Source: Burkholderiales bacterium (GTDB lineage Bacteria; Pseudomonadota; Gammaproteobacteria; Burkholderiales; Burkholderiaceae_F). From it: a stretch of 11,722 bases of DNA. Position 1 is the first letter of the stretch, and each line of letters opens with the position of its first letter. Shown piece by piece: positions 1-6,601 of the stretch. The DNA lies in contig JAHEDN010000037.1 of assembly GCA_024641225.1 (NCBI GenBank), forward strand, positions 1 to 11,722, given 5' to 3'. Below the pieces are notes generated by a model. That model did no database searches and was not told the origin of the DNA. It saw only the letters and a program-made list of their open reading frames with translations. The position numbers and the translations under genes are program-made.

Positions 1-1
1 C

Positions 2-1072
2 GAGGGCCGGCAGGAATACATCCAGCTGCTGTACCTGCCGGCCAAGGCGCCGTTCGACCTGTGGGACCGCCAGAGCCGGCACGGCATCAAGCTTTACGTC
101 AGGCGCGTGTTCATCATGGACGACGCCGAGCAGCTGATGCCGGTATACCTGCGCTTCGTGCGCGGCGTGATCGACTCGTCCGACCTGCCGCTGAACGTCT
201 CGCGCGAGATCCTGCAGGAGTCGCGCGACGTGAAGGCGATCCGCGAGGGTTCGACCAAGCGCGTGCTCGGCCTGCTCGAGGACCTGGCCGAGAACCGCAA
301 GGACGATTATGCGAAGTTCTGGGCCGAGTTCGGCCAGGTGCTGAAGGAAGGCATCGGCGAAGACCAGGCCAACAGGGACCGCATCGCGAAGCTGCTGCGC
401 TTCTCGACCACGACGCACGAAGCACAGGACGTATCACTGGCTGACTACGTCGGCCGGATGAAGGACAAGCAGAAGGCGATCTACTACGTGACCGCCGACA
501 CGCTGGAGGCGGCGAAGAACAGTCCGCACCTCGAGGTGTTCCGCAAGAAGGACGTCGAGGTGCTGCTGCTGGCCGACCGCATCGACGAGTGGATGCTCGG
601 TTTCCTGAACGAGTTCGAAGGCAAGCCGCTGGAGTCGATCGCCAAGGGCGACCTCGACCTCGGCGAACTGGCCGACGCTGCCGAGAAGGAACAGCAGGCC
701 AGGGTCGCCGACGAATACAAGGAGCTGGTTGGCAAGGTGAAGGAGGCGCTCGGCGACCGCGTCAAGGACGTGCGCGTGACGTTGCGGCTGACCGACTCGC
801 CGGCCTGCGTGGTGGCCGATCGCGACGCGATGAGCGGGCACCTGGCGCGGCTGCTAAAGGCGGCCGGGCAGAAGGCCCCGGACTCCAGGCCGATCCTCGA
901 ACTGAACCCGCACCATGCGCTGGTGCAGCGGCTGAAGACGGAGGACTCGAAGCTCGCCGAGTGGTCGGCGCTGCTGCTCGAGCAGGCGGTGCTTGCCGAA
1001 GGCGGCCAGCTCGATGACCCTGCCGCGTTCGTCCGCCGGGTCAACGCGCTGCTGATCGACGCGGCGAAGTGA
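2..1072 (+). CDS. htpG: Molecular chaperone HtpG (Hsp90 family), 3' part, 5' end outside window
   Basis: This is the C-terminal 356 residues of the cytosolic ATP-dependent Hsp90 chaperone, which folds and remodels client proteins. The frame is open from base 2 and ends at TGA 1070-1072. It matches HtpG from about residue 268 of a protein usually 620-640 residues long, so the N-terminal ATPase domain lies upstream of the window. Visible hallmarks are the middle-domain segment FIMDDAEQLMPVYLRFVRG, followed by DSSDLPLNVSREILQ, one of the most conserved stretches of the family. The C-terminal dimerisation domain follows and ends in VNALLIDAAK. As usual for bacteria, there is no MEEVD tail. The next gene starts on a GTG that overlaps the stop, which suggests an operon. 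I see no frameshift or missing segment. Recognition is by sequence memory and is secure. Confidence 0.97.
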   Translation, partial: EGRQEYIQLLYLPAKAPFDLWDRQSRHGIKLYVRRVFIMDDAEQLMPVYLRFVRGVIDSSDLPLNVSREILQESRDVKAIREGSTKRVLGLLEDLAENRKDDYAKFWAEFGQVLKEGIGEDQANRDRIAKLLRFSTTTHEAQDVSLADYVGRMKDKQKAIYYVTADTLEAAKNSPHLEVFRKKDVEVLLLADRIDEWMLGFLNEFEGKPLESIAKGDLDLGELADAAEKEQQARVADEYKELVGKVKEALGDRVKDVRVTLRLTDSPACVVADRDAMSGHLARLLKAAGQKAPDSRPILELNPHHALVQRLKTEDSKLAEWSALLLEQAVLAEGGQLDDPAAFVRRVNALLIDAAK

Positions 1073-1620
1073 CCTCGGCCGGGGCGCGGCGCGGCGCGCG
1101 GAGCGACCAGCGTGCCGCCGCGGTGCCCCGCTCGCCGGTGCTGCGCGGCTTCGCGCCGATCGTCGACCGGCACACCGAGACGCTGATCCTCGGCAGCTTC
1201 CCGAGCGAGGCGTCGCTCGCCGCCGGCCAGTACTACGCGCATCCGCGCAACCAGTTCTGGCCGCTGCTCGGCGCCGTTCTCGACGAGCCGCTGACCGAAC
1301 TGGCCTACGCCGAGCGCGCCGCGCGAGTGCTGGCGCATGGGGTCGGCATCTGGGACGTGCTCGATATTTGCCGCCGCCCGGGCAGCCTCGATGCGCACAT
1401 CCGCGACCCGCGTCCCAACGACTTCTTGGCGCTGCGCCAACTGGCGCCGAAATTGCATTTGGTGCTGTTCAACGGGGGAACTGCCGGACGCTTCGCGCGG
1501 CAGTTCGTCGCCGCGGGCTTTGCCACGGCGGTGCTTCCGTCGAGCAGTCCGGCCCACGCCGGGCGCAGTTTCGAGCAGAAGCTGGCGCTGTGGCGCTCCG
1601 CGATGCGGGCGCCCCGTTGA
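1069..1620 (+). CDS. DNA-deoxyinosine (hypoxanthine-DNA) glycosylase, uracil-DNA glycosylase superfamily
   Basis: A 183-residue protein of the HDG family in the UDG superfamily, expected to excise deaminated adenine (hypoxanthine) from DNA as the first step of base-excision repair. Motif 1 is LILGSFPSEAS (residues 39-49). It is followed by YYAHPRNQFWPLLG (55-68); from family knowledge the Asn in HPRNQFW (N61) is the likely catalytic residue. NGGTAG sits at 135-140 and the late DNA-binding loop LPSSSPAHA at 156-164. The start is GTG 1069, which overlaps the htpG stop (GTGA). The first 22 residues are low-complexity Ala/Arg, so a later GTG (1123 or 1138) is possible, but neither has a better ribosome-binding site. 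The TGA overlaps the TTG start of the next gene. Some family members act on mismatched uracil instead, so the exact substrate is inferred. Confidence 0.85.
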   Translation: MTSAGARRGARSDQRAAAVPRSPVLRGFAPIVDRHTETLILGSFPSEASLAAGQYYAHPRNQFWPLLGAVLDEPLTELAYAERAARVLAHGVGIWDVLDICRRPGSLDAHIRDPRPNDFLALRQLAPKLHLVLFNGGTAGRFARQFVAAGFATAVLPSSSPAHAGRSFEQKLALWRSAMRAPR

Positions 1621-2405
1621 GCAGCGGCCGCTCCGCCCGGGACGGCGCGGCGCACCGCCGCCTGTCGCCGCTGGTGACGCTTTCCGAAGAGGGCGGCGTG
1701 CGCTACCTGCACTTCGGCACCGAGTGGGTGCAGGGGGCGATGCGCATCGGCCGGCCGTGGCAGATCGAGCTCGAATACCAGCAGCAGATGATGGCGCCGC
1801 TGCTGTTCCTGCACGAGCCGGCGCGGGTGCTGCAGCTTGGCCTCGGCGCGGCCGCATTGGCGCGCTTCTGCTGGCGGCATCTGCCGAAGGCCGAGGTGTG
1901 GGTGGTCGAGATCAGCGAGGAGGTCGTCGCCACCGCGCGCCGCTGGTTTTCGCTGCCGGCCGACGACGCACGACTCTCGCTGCTGATCGACGATGCCCGT
2001 GCCGTCGTGTCGCACCCGCGCCTGCGGCGCAGCGTCGACTGGCTGCAGGTCGATGTGTATGACCGCGCGGCGCGCGGGCCCGTGCTCGACGATGCGGCTT
2101 TCTATCTGGCCTGCCGGCGTGTGCTGCGCGCACCCGGCATCGCCGCGTTCAACCTTTTTGGCCGCGGCTTCGACGCCAGCTTCGCGCGCATCGCATCGGC
2201 CTTCGACGACCGCGCGCTGGTGCTGCCGGAGGCGGAGGCCGGCAACCGCATCGTGCTCGCCTTCAATGGGCCGCCTCTCGCCGCGGCCTGGTCGGCGCTA
2301 TACCAGCGGGCGCGGGAAATCGAGCAGCGGTACGGACTGCCGGCGCGCAAGTGGGTGTCCGGCCTGCGCAGCGGCTACGAGCCGGGCAGCGGATTTGGTG
2401 TCTGA
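1617..2405 (+). CDS. Spermidine/spermine synthase-like protein (Rossmann methyltransferase fold)
   Basis: A protein of about 262 residues with the fold shared by aminopropyltransferases and SAM-dependent methyltransferases. VLQLGLGAAALARF (from residue 71) is the glycine-rich nucleoside-binding loop. VWVVEISEEVV (94-104) supplies the acidic residue that ends strand 2, and LLIDDARAVV (122-131) is the third motif. DWLQVDVYDRAARGP (141-155) occupies the place of the catalytic segment. True spermidine synthases carry GGGDG in the first motif and a Tyr-His-Glu in the substrate loop; here these are GLGAA and YQQQ. A polyamine-forming activity is therefore doubtful and the substrate is unknown. The chosen start is TTG 1617, overlapping the glycosylase stop as TTGA; GTG 1674 is the alternative. 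The longer open frame to 1368 runs inside the glycosylase gene and is not real. It is probably the last gene of the htpG operon. Confidence 0.75.
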   Translation: MSSGRSARDGAAHRRLSPLVTLSEEGGVRYLHFGTEWVQGAMRIGRPWQIELEYQQQMMAPLLFLHEPARVLQLGLGAAALARFCWRHLPKAEVWVVEISEEVVATARRWFSLPADDARLSLLIDDARAVVSHPRLRRSVDWLQVDVYDRAARGPVLDDAAFYLACRRVLRAPGIAAFNLFGRGFDASFARIASAFDDRALVLPEAEAGNRIVLAFNGPPLAAAWSALYQRAREIEQRYGLPARKWVSGLRSGYEPGSGFGV

Positions 2406-2460
2406 CGGGTAGTCCGAAGGCGGTACGGACGTCGGCCGATCCCCGTTGCTGTCGCCTGCT

Positions 2461-2466
2461 TACAAT
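2461..2466 (+). promoter_or_regulatory. Possible -10 element upstream of the DUF1631 gene
   Basis: TACAAT matches the sigma-70 -10 consensus at five of six positions and lies in the 170-bp gap (2406-2575) before the DUF1631 start. No good -35 hexamer sits at 16-18 bp; a TTGCTG at 2446-2451 is too close. The rest of the gap holds only a weak 5-bp hairpin (2412-2430) and no clear terminator for the upstream operon. Confidence 0.3.
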
Positions 2467-2575
2467 GCGCTCAGTGCGCGCGCCGATGGAAATGGAGGTT
2501 GTTTGTCGTCGTTCTGGGGGCCGATGCGGCTCGAAGTGAACCCGCGCCAGGGTAGTCACCGGGTGTAATCATCGG

Positions 2576-5176
2576 ATGTCGAGCCAGCACACGCCACTGC
2601 CGAACCTGTCGCCGCCGCAGGCAGCGGAACTGCTGCGGGGGGGCGCCGCCTTGTTCGCGGAGCAACTCTCATCGGCGCTGCCGGGCATGTTGGCGCCGGC
2701 GCTCGAGCATCTGGCATCCCGCTCTGCCAAGGACGCGGGCGTGATGGGCGTGCGGCAACTGCTCTCGTCGGGCCGCGACGAGTTGCGTCGCAAGTTCTCC
2801 GAGAAGCTGAAGGAAGAGCAGAAGGAAGCCCTCGGCCGCCTGCTTGCGCGCGACAACGCGGCGCGCAGCGCGCCACCGAAGTTCACCGCGGATTCGCTGA
2901 GCCTGGTCGACGATGATGCGGACGAGTCGGCCAACATCACGGCCAAGGTGGCGCGGCGCATACGCGGTGCCCTCGAGTCCGCCTCGAGCGACATTCAGAC
3001 TATCACCGGGCACCTGACGGGCAAGGAAACGGTTCACCACGAGCGCGACCCGTTCGCGCCGGACGCGTGCGTGAAGGCGCTCCTCGATGCCGCCAGCGAC
3101 CAGGGACTTGAGCCGACCGGATGGGAAGCGCTGGCCGGTGCCTTCGAGGCACCGATGACCGAGGCGCTCAGGCAGACCTACGAATCGCTGCGCGAGCACT
3201 TCCGGCGACATCACGTCAGCGCCGGCGAGATCCGCAAGGCGAAGGCGGCCCGGCAGGCGCTCGGCCGGTCGGGGCTCGGACCGCCGACACTGGGGCCCAC
3301 CACACGTGGATCGGCGGCCGAGCGCCCGGGCGAGCAGCGCCCGGGATGGCTGGACACGTTCTCTCGCGTCCAGCCGGTCCAGCCTCCGGGGGCAGGCGCC
3401 GGCGGCGGATCCGGCCTGGCGGGAGACGGCTCCGGGGCTGCGGGCGGCGGGGCCGGGGCTGCGGGTAGCGGGGCCGGGGTGCCCGGCGGGCCGGCATGGC
3501 CACCTGCCGTCGATGCGCGGGCCTCGCTGGAAAACATCATCGGCCGCATGAGCGCGGCGGCGCACGGCGCGCCGATTCCGATTGCGCTGCCTGCCGCGGG
3601 CCGGCCGCCGCCGGACCTGATGGCGGCGATCAGCGAAATGCAGCGGCGCGGCGCGCAGGAAGTCGCTGCCGCGCAGGCTGCTGTCGCGTTCGCGGGGCCG
3701 ACCACGCTCTCCGGCGCGACGGCGATCTCTGGCCCGGTGAGCATCGGCGGGGCGCAGGCGGGGGCCGTCGGGCTCGATCAGGGGCTGTGGCGCGAAGGGC
3801 TGCTGGCCAAGTCGACGCGCACGGTCGACAAGCTGACGATCGAGATCGTCGGCATGCTGTTCGAGCACGTGCTGCAGGACAACCAGGTGCCGGCAGAGAT
3901 CAAGGCGGTGCTGTCGCGGCTGCAGTTTCCGGTCCTCAAGGTGGCGCTGACCGACGCCGATTTCTTTGCGTCCGGCGCGCATCCGGCGCGCCGCCTGATC
4001 GACCGGCTGGCGTCGACGGCCGTCGGCTGGGAGCCGTACGGCGACGAGAACCAGCGCTACAAGGCCGAACTCGAGCGCGTCGTGCAGCAGGTGCTCGAAC
4101 GCTTCGACAAGGACGTCGGCGTCTTCGAGCAACTGCTCACCGATTTCGAGGAGTTCCTCGGCGAGATACCCGCCCGCGAGACGGATCCGATCGCCCGCGC
4201 CAAGCGCGCCCTCGAAGAGGCCGAGAAACGCGAGGTGCTGGTGATCAACACGACGATCCAGGTGCGGCGCGCTTTCGAGAATGTCGAACTGGAGCCGTAT
4301 CTGCGCGAGTTCATGGTCGGGCCGTGGGTGCAGGCGCTGGTCAGCGCGTCGCTGCGCGACGAGCAGACACCGGGCTTCTCGAACGCCTTCCGGCAGGTGA
4401 TTCACGACGTGGTGTGGAGCGTGCAGCCAAAGGTGTCGGCTGACGAACGCAAGCGCCTGGTGGGGATCATTCCCGGGATGACGCGAGTGCTGCGCGACGG
4501 CCTGGCCCTGATCCAGATGAGCGAGAACGACCAGCAGGCGTTCCTCAAGCAGCTGATGGCATCGCATGCCGTTGCCGTGCGGCCGGTCGACCAGGCGACC
4601 TACATCAAGTCGCGCGTCGCCACCGGCGACATGCGACAGAAGCTCGACCAGATGCAGCTCACCGGCTCGTTCCCGATGAGCGCCCCGAGCGGCGGTGTCC
4701 ACGTCAGCGCCAACGCGGTGAAGCGCGCGGCCGCGGCCCACGCGGCGCCGCTGGAAATCGCCGAGCCGATCGCCAATGCGACGCCGCTGAGCTTCGATCA
4801 GGACGCCGACTACGACGCGGAGATCGCCGGCTGGCAGCGCGGCAGCTGGTTCAACCTGCACGACGGCAAGCAGACGGTCAAGGTGAAGCTGCGCTGGATC
4901 AGTCCGCTGCGCACGCTGTTCATGTTCAGCGGCGGCGAGGAAAAGAATGCGCGGGTGCTGTCGCCGGAAACGATCAAGTCCTACCTGAGGCAGGGCTGGC
5001 TCAAGCCGCTCGAATCGGAGCCGCTGATGAAGCGGGTGGTGGAGCGCGTGGTCGGCGAATTCGAGCGCTCGCCGAAGCGAAGAGAGCAACTGGTCGAAAA
5101 GATCGGCGCCACCGAGGTGCCCAACCCGGCCGAGAAGGCCGACGCCCCCGAGGTGCCGAAGCTGCCGGACGCCTAG
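2576..5176 (+). CDS. DUF1631 family protein, large, with Gly/Ala-rich linker
   Basis: An 866-residue protein of unknown function matching DUF1631, a family of large proteobacterial proteins. It has no signal peptide or membrane helix, so it is probably cytoplasmic. A mostly helical N-terminal part (1-230) contains the charged helix FSEKLKEEQKEALGR. A flexible Gly/Ala/Ser linker follows (about 270-312), then a second low-complexity stretch GPTTLSGATAISGPVSIGG (near 381-399). A long helical core covers about 410-680. The C-terminal domain (about 746-816) has the pattern GSWFNL, VKLRWISPLRTLFMF, then SPETIKSYLRQGWLKPL; it looks to me like a small beta-barrel reminiscent of PilZ, which is only inference. 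A Lys/Glu/Pro-rich tail ends the protein. ATG 2576 is the first start after an in-frame TGA at 2537-2539. No strong ribosome-binding site is visible. The next gene is convergent, so this looks monocistronic. Confidence 0.88.
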   Translation: MSSQHTPLPNLSPPQAAELLRGGAALFAEQLSSALPGMLAPALEHLASRSAKDAGVMGVRQLLSSGRDELRRKFSEKLKEEQKEALGRLLARDNAARSAPPKFTADSLSLVDDDADESANITAKVARRIRGALESASSDIQTITGHLTGKETVHHERDPFAPDACVKALLDAASDQGLEPTGWEALAGAFEAPMTEALRQTYESLREHFRRHHVSAGEIRKAKAARQALGRSGLGPPTLGPTTRGSAAERPGEQRPGWLDTFSRVQPVQPPGAGAGGGSGLAGDGSGAAGGGAGAAGSGAGVPGGPAWPPAVDARASLENIIGRMSAAAHGAPIPIALPAAGRPPPDLMAAISEMQRRGAQEVAAAQAAVAFAGPTTLSGATAISGPVSIGGAQAGAVGLDQGLWREGLLAKSTRTVDKLTIEIVGMLFEHVLQDNQVPAEIKAVLSRLQFPVLKVALTDADFFASGAHPARRLIDRLASTAVGWEPYGDENQRYKAELERVVQQVLERFDKDVGVFEQLLTDFEEFLGEIPARETDPIARAKRALEEAEKREVLVINTTIQVRRAFENVELEPYLREFMVGPWVQALVSASLRDEQTPGFSNAFRQVIHDVVWSVQPKVSADERKRLVGIIPGMTRVLRDGLALIQMSENDQQAFLKQLMASHAVAVRPVDQATYIKSRVATGDMRQKLDQMQLTGSFPMSAPSGGVHVSANAVKRAAAAHAAPLEIAEPIANATPLSFDQDADYDAEIAGWQRGSWFNLHDGKQTVKVKLRWISPLRTLFMFSGGEEKNARVLSPETIKSYLRQGWLKPLESEPLMKRVVERVVGEFERSPKRREQLVEKIGATEVPNPAEKADAPEVPKLPDA
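3434..3475 (+). repeat. 21-bp tandem repeat, two copies, inside the DUF1631 gene; G-rich
   Basis: Two adjacent 21-bp units (3434-3454 and 3455-3475) match at 19 of 21 bases. A degenerate third start follows at 3476. The unit length is a multiple of three, so copy-number change would keep the frame; the repeat encodes the GAAGGGAGAAGSGAG linker. The coding strand carries at least six runs of three or more Gs within about 45 bases, a pattern able to form a G-quadruplex in DNA or mRNA. Confidence 0.75.
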
Positions 5177-5210
5177 CGACGGCCCGCGTGGGCCGGGCGC
5201 CGAGGCGCGG

Positions 5211-5230
5211 GTGGATCCCCGCGTTCGCGA
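5211..5230 (+). repeat. REP-like palindromic repeat, copy 1 (degenerate)
   Basis: GTGGATCCCCGCGTTCGCGA matches copy 2 (5278-5297) at 18 of 20 bases. It belongs to the GGATCCCCGC-TTCGCGGGGAT short palindrome type common in betaproteobacterial intergenic regions. Its right arm is eroded (GCGAGAA in place of GCGGGGA), so it would fold poorly. A small GGCCC/GGGCC hairpin (5181-5194) lies just upstream, after the DUF1631 stop. Confidence 0.6.
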
Positions 5231-5277
5231 GAACGGCGCGACGGCATTGACTCTGCCTGCAGCGAGCAGCCCTGGCG

Positions 5278-5301
5278 GTGGATCCCCGCATTCGCGGGGA
5301 T
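5278..5301 (+). repeat. REP-like palindromic repeat, copy 2 (intact hairpin)
   Basis: The intact copy forms an 8-bp stem (5282-5289 with 5294-5301) closed by the loop ATTC. It is in direct orientation with copy 1, 67 bp downstream of it, and touches the 20-bp inverted repeat that begins at 5301. Confidence 0.7.
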
Positions 5302-5347
5302 GACGCAGATGTCCCGGCGGGTCTCGACCGCCGGGACATCTGCGTCA
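5301..5347. terminator. Perfect 20-bp inverted repeat between convergent genes; likely bidirectional terminator
   Basis: Bases 5301-5320 (TGACGCAGATGTCCCGGCGG) are exactly complementary to 5328-5347, with a 7-nt loop GTCTCGA. The right arm contains the stop codon of the minus-strand VWA gene (TCA 5345-5347). It lies between the converging DUF1631 and VWA genes, where a terminator serving both strands is expected. There is no T-tract after either arm, so it does not fit the simple intrinsic-terminator pattern; it may instead act as an RNA 3'-end stabiliser. The inverted repeat is seen directly; its role is inferred. Confidence 0.6.
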
Positions 5348-6517
5348 CTTGCTGAGCATGCGCATCGCGCGGGACAGGCCTTCGAGGGTCAGCGGGTACA
5401 TGCGGTCGCCCAGCAGCTGGCGCACCAGCGCGATCGACTGCCGGTACTGCCATAGTCCCTCGGGCTCGGGGTTGATCCAGACGTGCCTCGGGAAGTGCTG
5501 CGTGAAGCGCTGCAGCCATACCGCGCCGGCCTCCGGATTGTTGTGCTCCACCGAACCGCCCGGCTGCAGGACCTCGAAGGGACTCATCGTCGCGTCGCCG
5601 ACGAAGATCAGCTTGTAATCCGGGTTGTACTTGCGCAGCACGTCGACGGTGTCGAACTTCTCGGCGAAGCGGCGCCGGTTGTTGCGCCACAGCCGCTCGT
5701 AGACGCAGTTGTGGAAGTAGTAGAACTCGAGGTGCTTGAACTCTGCCTTGGTCGCCGAGAACAGCTCCTCGACGCGCTTGATGTGCTCGTCCATTGTGCC
5801 GCCGACATCGAGCAGCATCAGTACCTTCACGGCGTTGTGCCGCTCGGGTACCAGCTTGAGGTCGAGCCAGCCGGCGTTCCGGGCGGTCGATTCGATGGTG
5901 TCGTGCAGGTCGAGCTCGAGGTCGGCGCCTTCGCGCGCGAAGCGGCGCAGCCGGCGCAGCGCGACCTTGATGTTGCGCGTGCCCAGTTCGACCTGGTCGT
6001 CGTAGTCGCGGTAGGCGCGCGCTTCCCAGACCTTGACCGCGCTCTTGTTGCCCTTGCCGGGGCCGCCGATGCGGATGCCCTCGGGGTTGCGCCCGCCGTG
6101 GCCGAACGGCGAGGTGCCGCCCGAGCCGATCCACTTGTTGCCGCCGTGGTGCGCGCCGTCCTGCTCCTCGAGCCGTTTGCGGAACTCCTCCATCAGCCGG
6201 TCGAAGCCGAGCTTCTCCAGTCGCGCCAGCTCTTCCGGCGTGAACTCGCGCTCGAGGAGGTCCTTGAACCACTCGTCGGGGATCTCCCTGGTGATGCCGA
6301 TGGTCGTCTGCACGCCGTTGAAGAACTCGCCGAAAGCGCGGTCGAACTTGTCGAAGTTCGCCTCGTCCTTGACCAGCGTGGCGCGCGACAGGAAGTAGAA
6401 CTCGTCGATCGACGGCCCGATGACGTCCCTTTTCAGCGCCGCGAGCAGGGTCAGCAGTTCGTTGATCGACACCGGCAGCCGCGCGGCGCGCAGATGGTAG
6501 AAGAAGCCGATCAGCAC
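5345..6517 (-). CDS. CoxE-like VWA domain protein, probable partner of the MoxR ATPase
   Basis: A 390-residue protein of the CoxE-like von Willebrand factor A group (COG3552). Such proteins pair with MoxR AAA+ ATPases as chaperones for assembling or activating metalloenzymes or other complexes. The N-terminal helical part starts MLIGFFYHLRAARLPVS, the typical beginning of this family, which supports GTG 6517 as start. A Gly/His-rich linker (121-158) follows. The VWA fold begins near KVLMLLDVGGTMDEH (231-245). The metal-site motif is DVGGT (237-241), not the classical DxSxS. YYFHNCVYE (266-274) and LIFVGDATMSP (303-313) are further conserved strands. No signal peptide is present, so it is cytoplasmic. 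It is the last gene of moxR-GNAT-VWA, separated from the GNAT gene by 84 bp holding a structured repeat. Its own start is flanked by a 9-bp hairpin, and its stop lies in a 20-bp inverted repeat. Confidence 0.88.
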   Translation of the reverse strand: MLIGFFYHLRAARLPVSINELLTLLAALKRDVIGPSIDEFYFLSRATLVKDEANFDKFDRAFGEFFNGVQTTIGITREIPDEWFKDLLEREFTPEELARLEKLGFDRLMEEFRKRLEEQDGAHHGGNKWIGSGGTSPFGHGGRNPEGIRIGGPGKGNKSAVKVWEARAYRDYDDQVELGTRNIKVALRRLRRFAREGADLELDLHDTIESTARNAGWLDLKLVPERHNAVKVLMLLDVGGTMDEHIKRVEELFSATKAEFKHLEFYYFHNCVYERLWRNNRRRFAEKFDTVDVLRKYNPDYKLIFVGDATMSPFEVLQPGGSVEHNNPEAGAVWLQRFTQHFPRHVWINPEPEGLWQYRQSIALVRQLLGDRMYPLTLEGLSRAMRMLSK

Positions 6518-6590
6518 GTCAGTGGCGCCCGGCCGCCCGCAGCCACTGACAGCCCCCTCGGGGGGGCGGCGAGCGAGTGCGAGCGCGGCG
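6518..6590 (+). repeat. Structured intergenic repeat, copy A (two hairpins plus GAGCG-rich tail)
   Basis: Read on the plus strand, this has three parts. First, a perfect 9-bp stem, GTCAGTGGC 6518-6526 with GCCACTGAC 6542-6550, encloses a 15-nt loop, GCCCGGCCGCCCGCA. Second, a palindrome GCCCCC-TCGG-GGGGGC spans 6552-6567. Third, a tail contains CGAGCG twice. The same three parts in the same order recur at 9011-9088. Copy A lies between two minus-strand genes, and its first stem touches the GTG start of the VWA gene. No T-run follows, so it is not a simple terminator. Confidence 0.65.
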
Positions 6591-6601
6591 GTCGTTTCAT
6601 C

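Noticed and set aside
484..1857. A 457-codon minus-strand open frame over htpG, the glycosylase and the next gene.
   Set aside because: It is antisense to three genes and has an Arg/Ala/Ser-rich composition with no recognisable motif.
2669..5089. An 806-codon minus-strand open frame antisense to the DUF1631 gene.
   Set aside because: Its translation is rich in Arg, His, Leu and Ala without any domain pattern, and it mirrors the real gene codon for codon. It is a product of high GC, where stop codons are rare in the complementary frame.
5177..5344. Direct copies of a short palindrome, considered as a CRISPR remnant.
   Set aside because: There are only two imperfect copies, with no regular spacers and no cas genes. 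The sequence fits a REP-like repeat.
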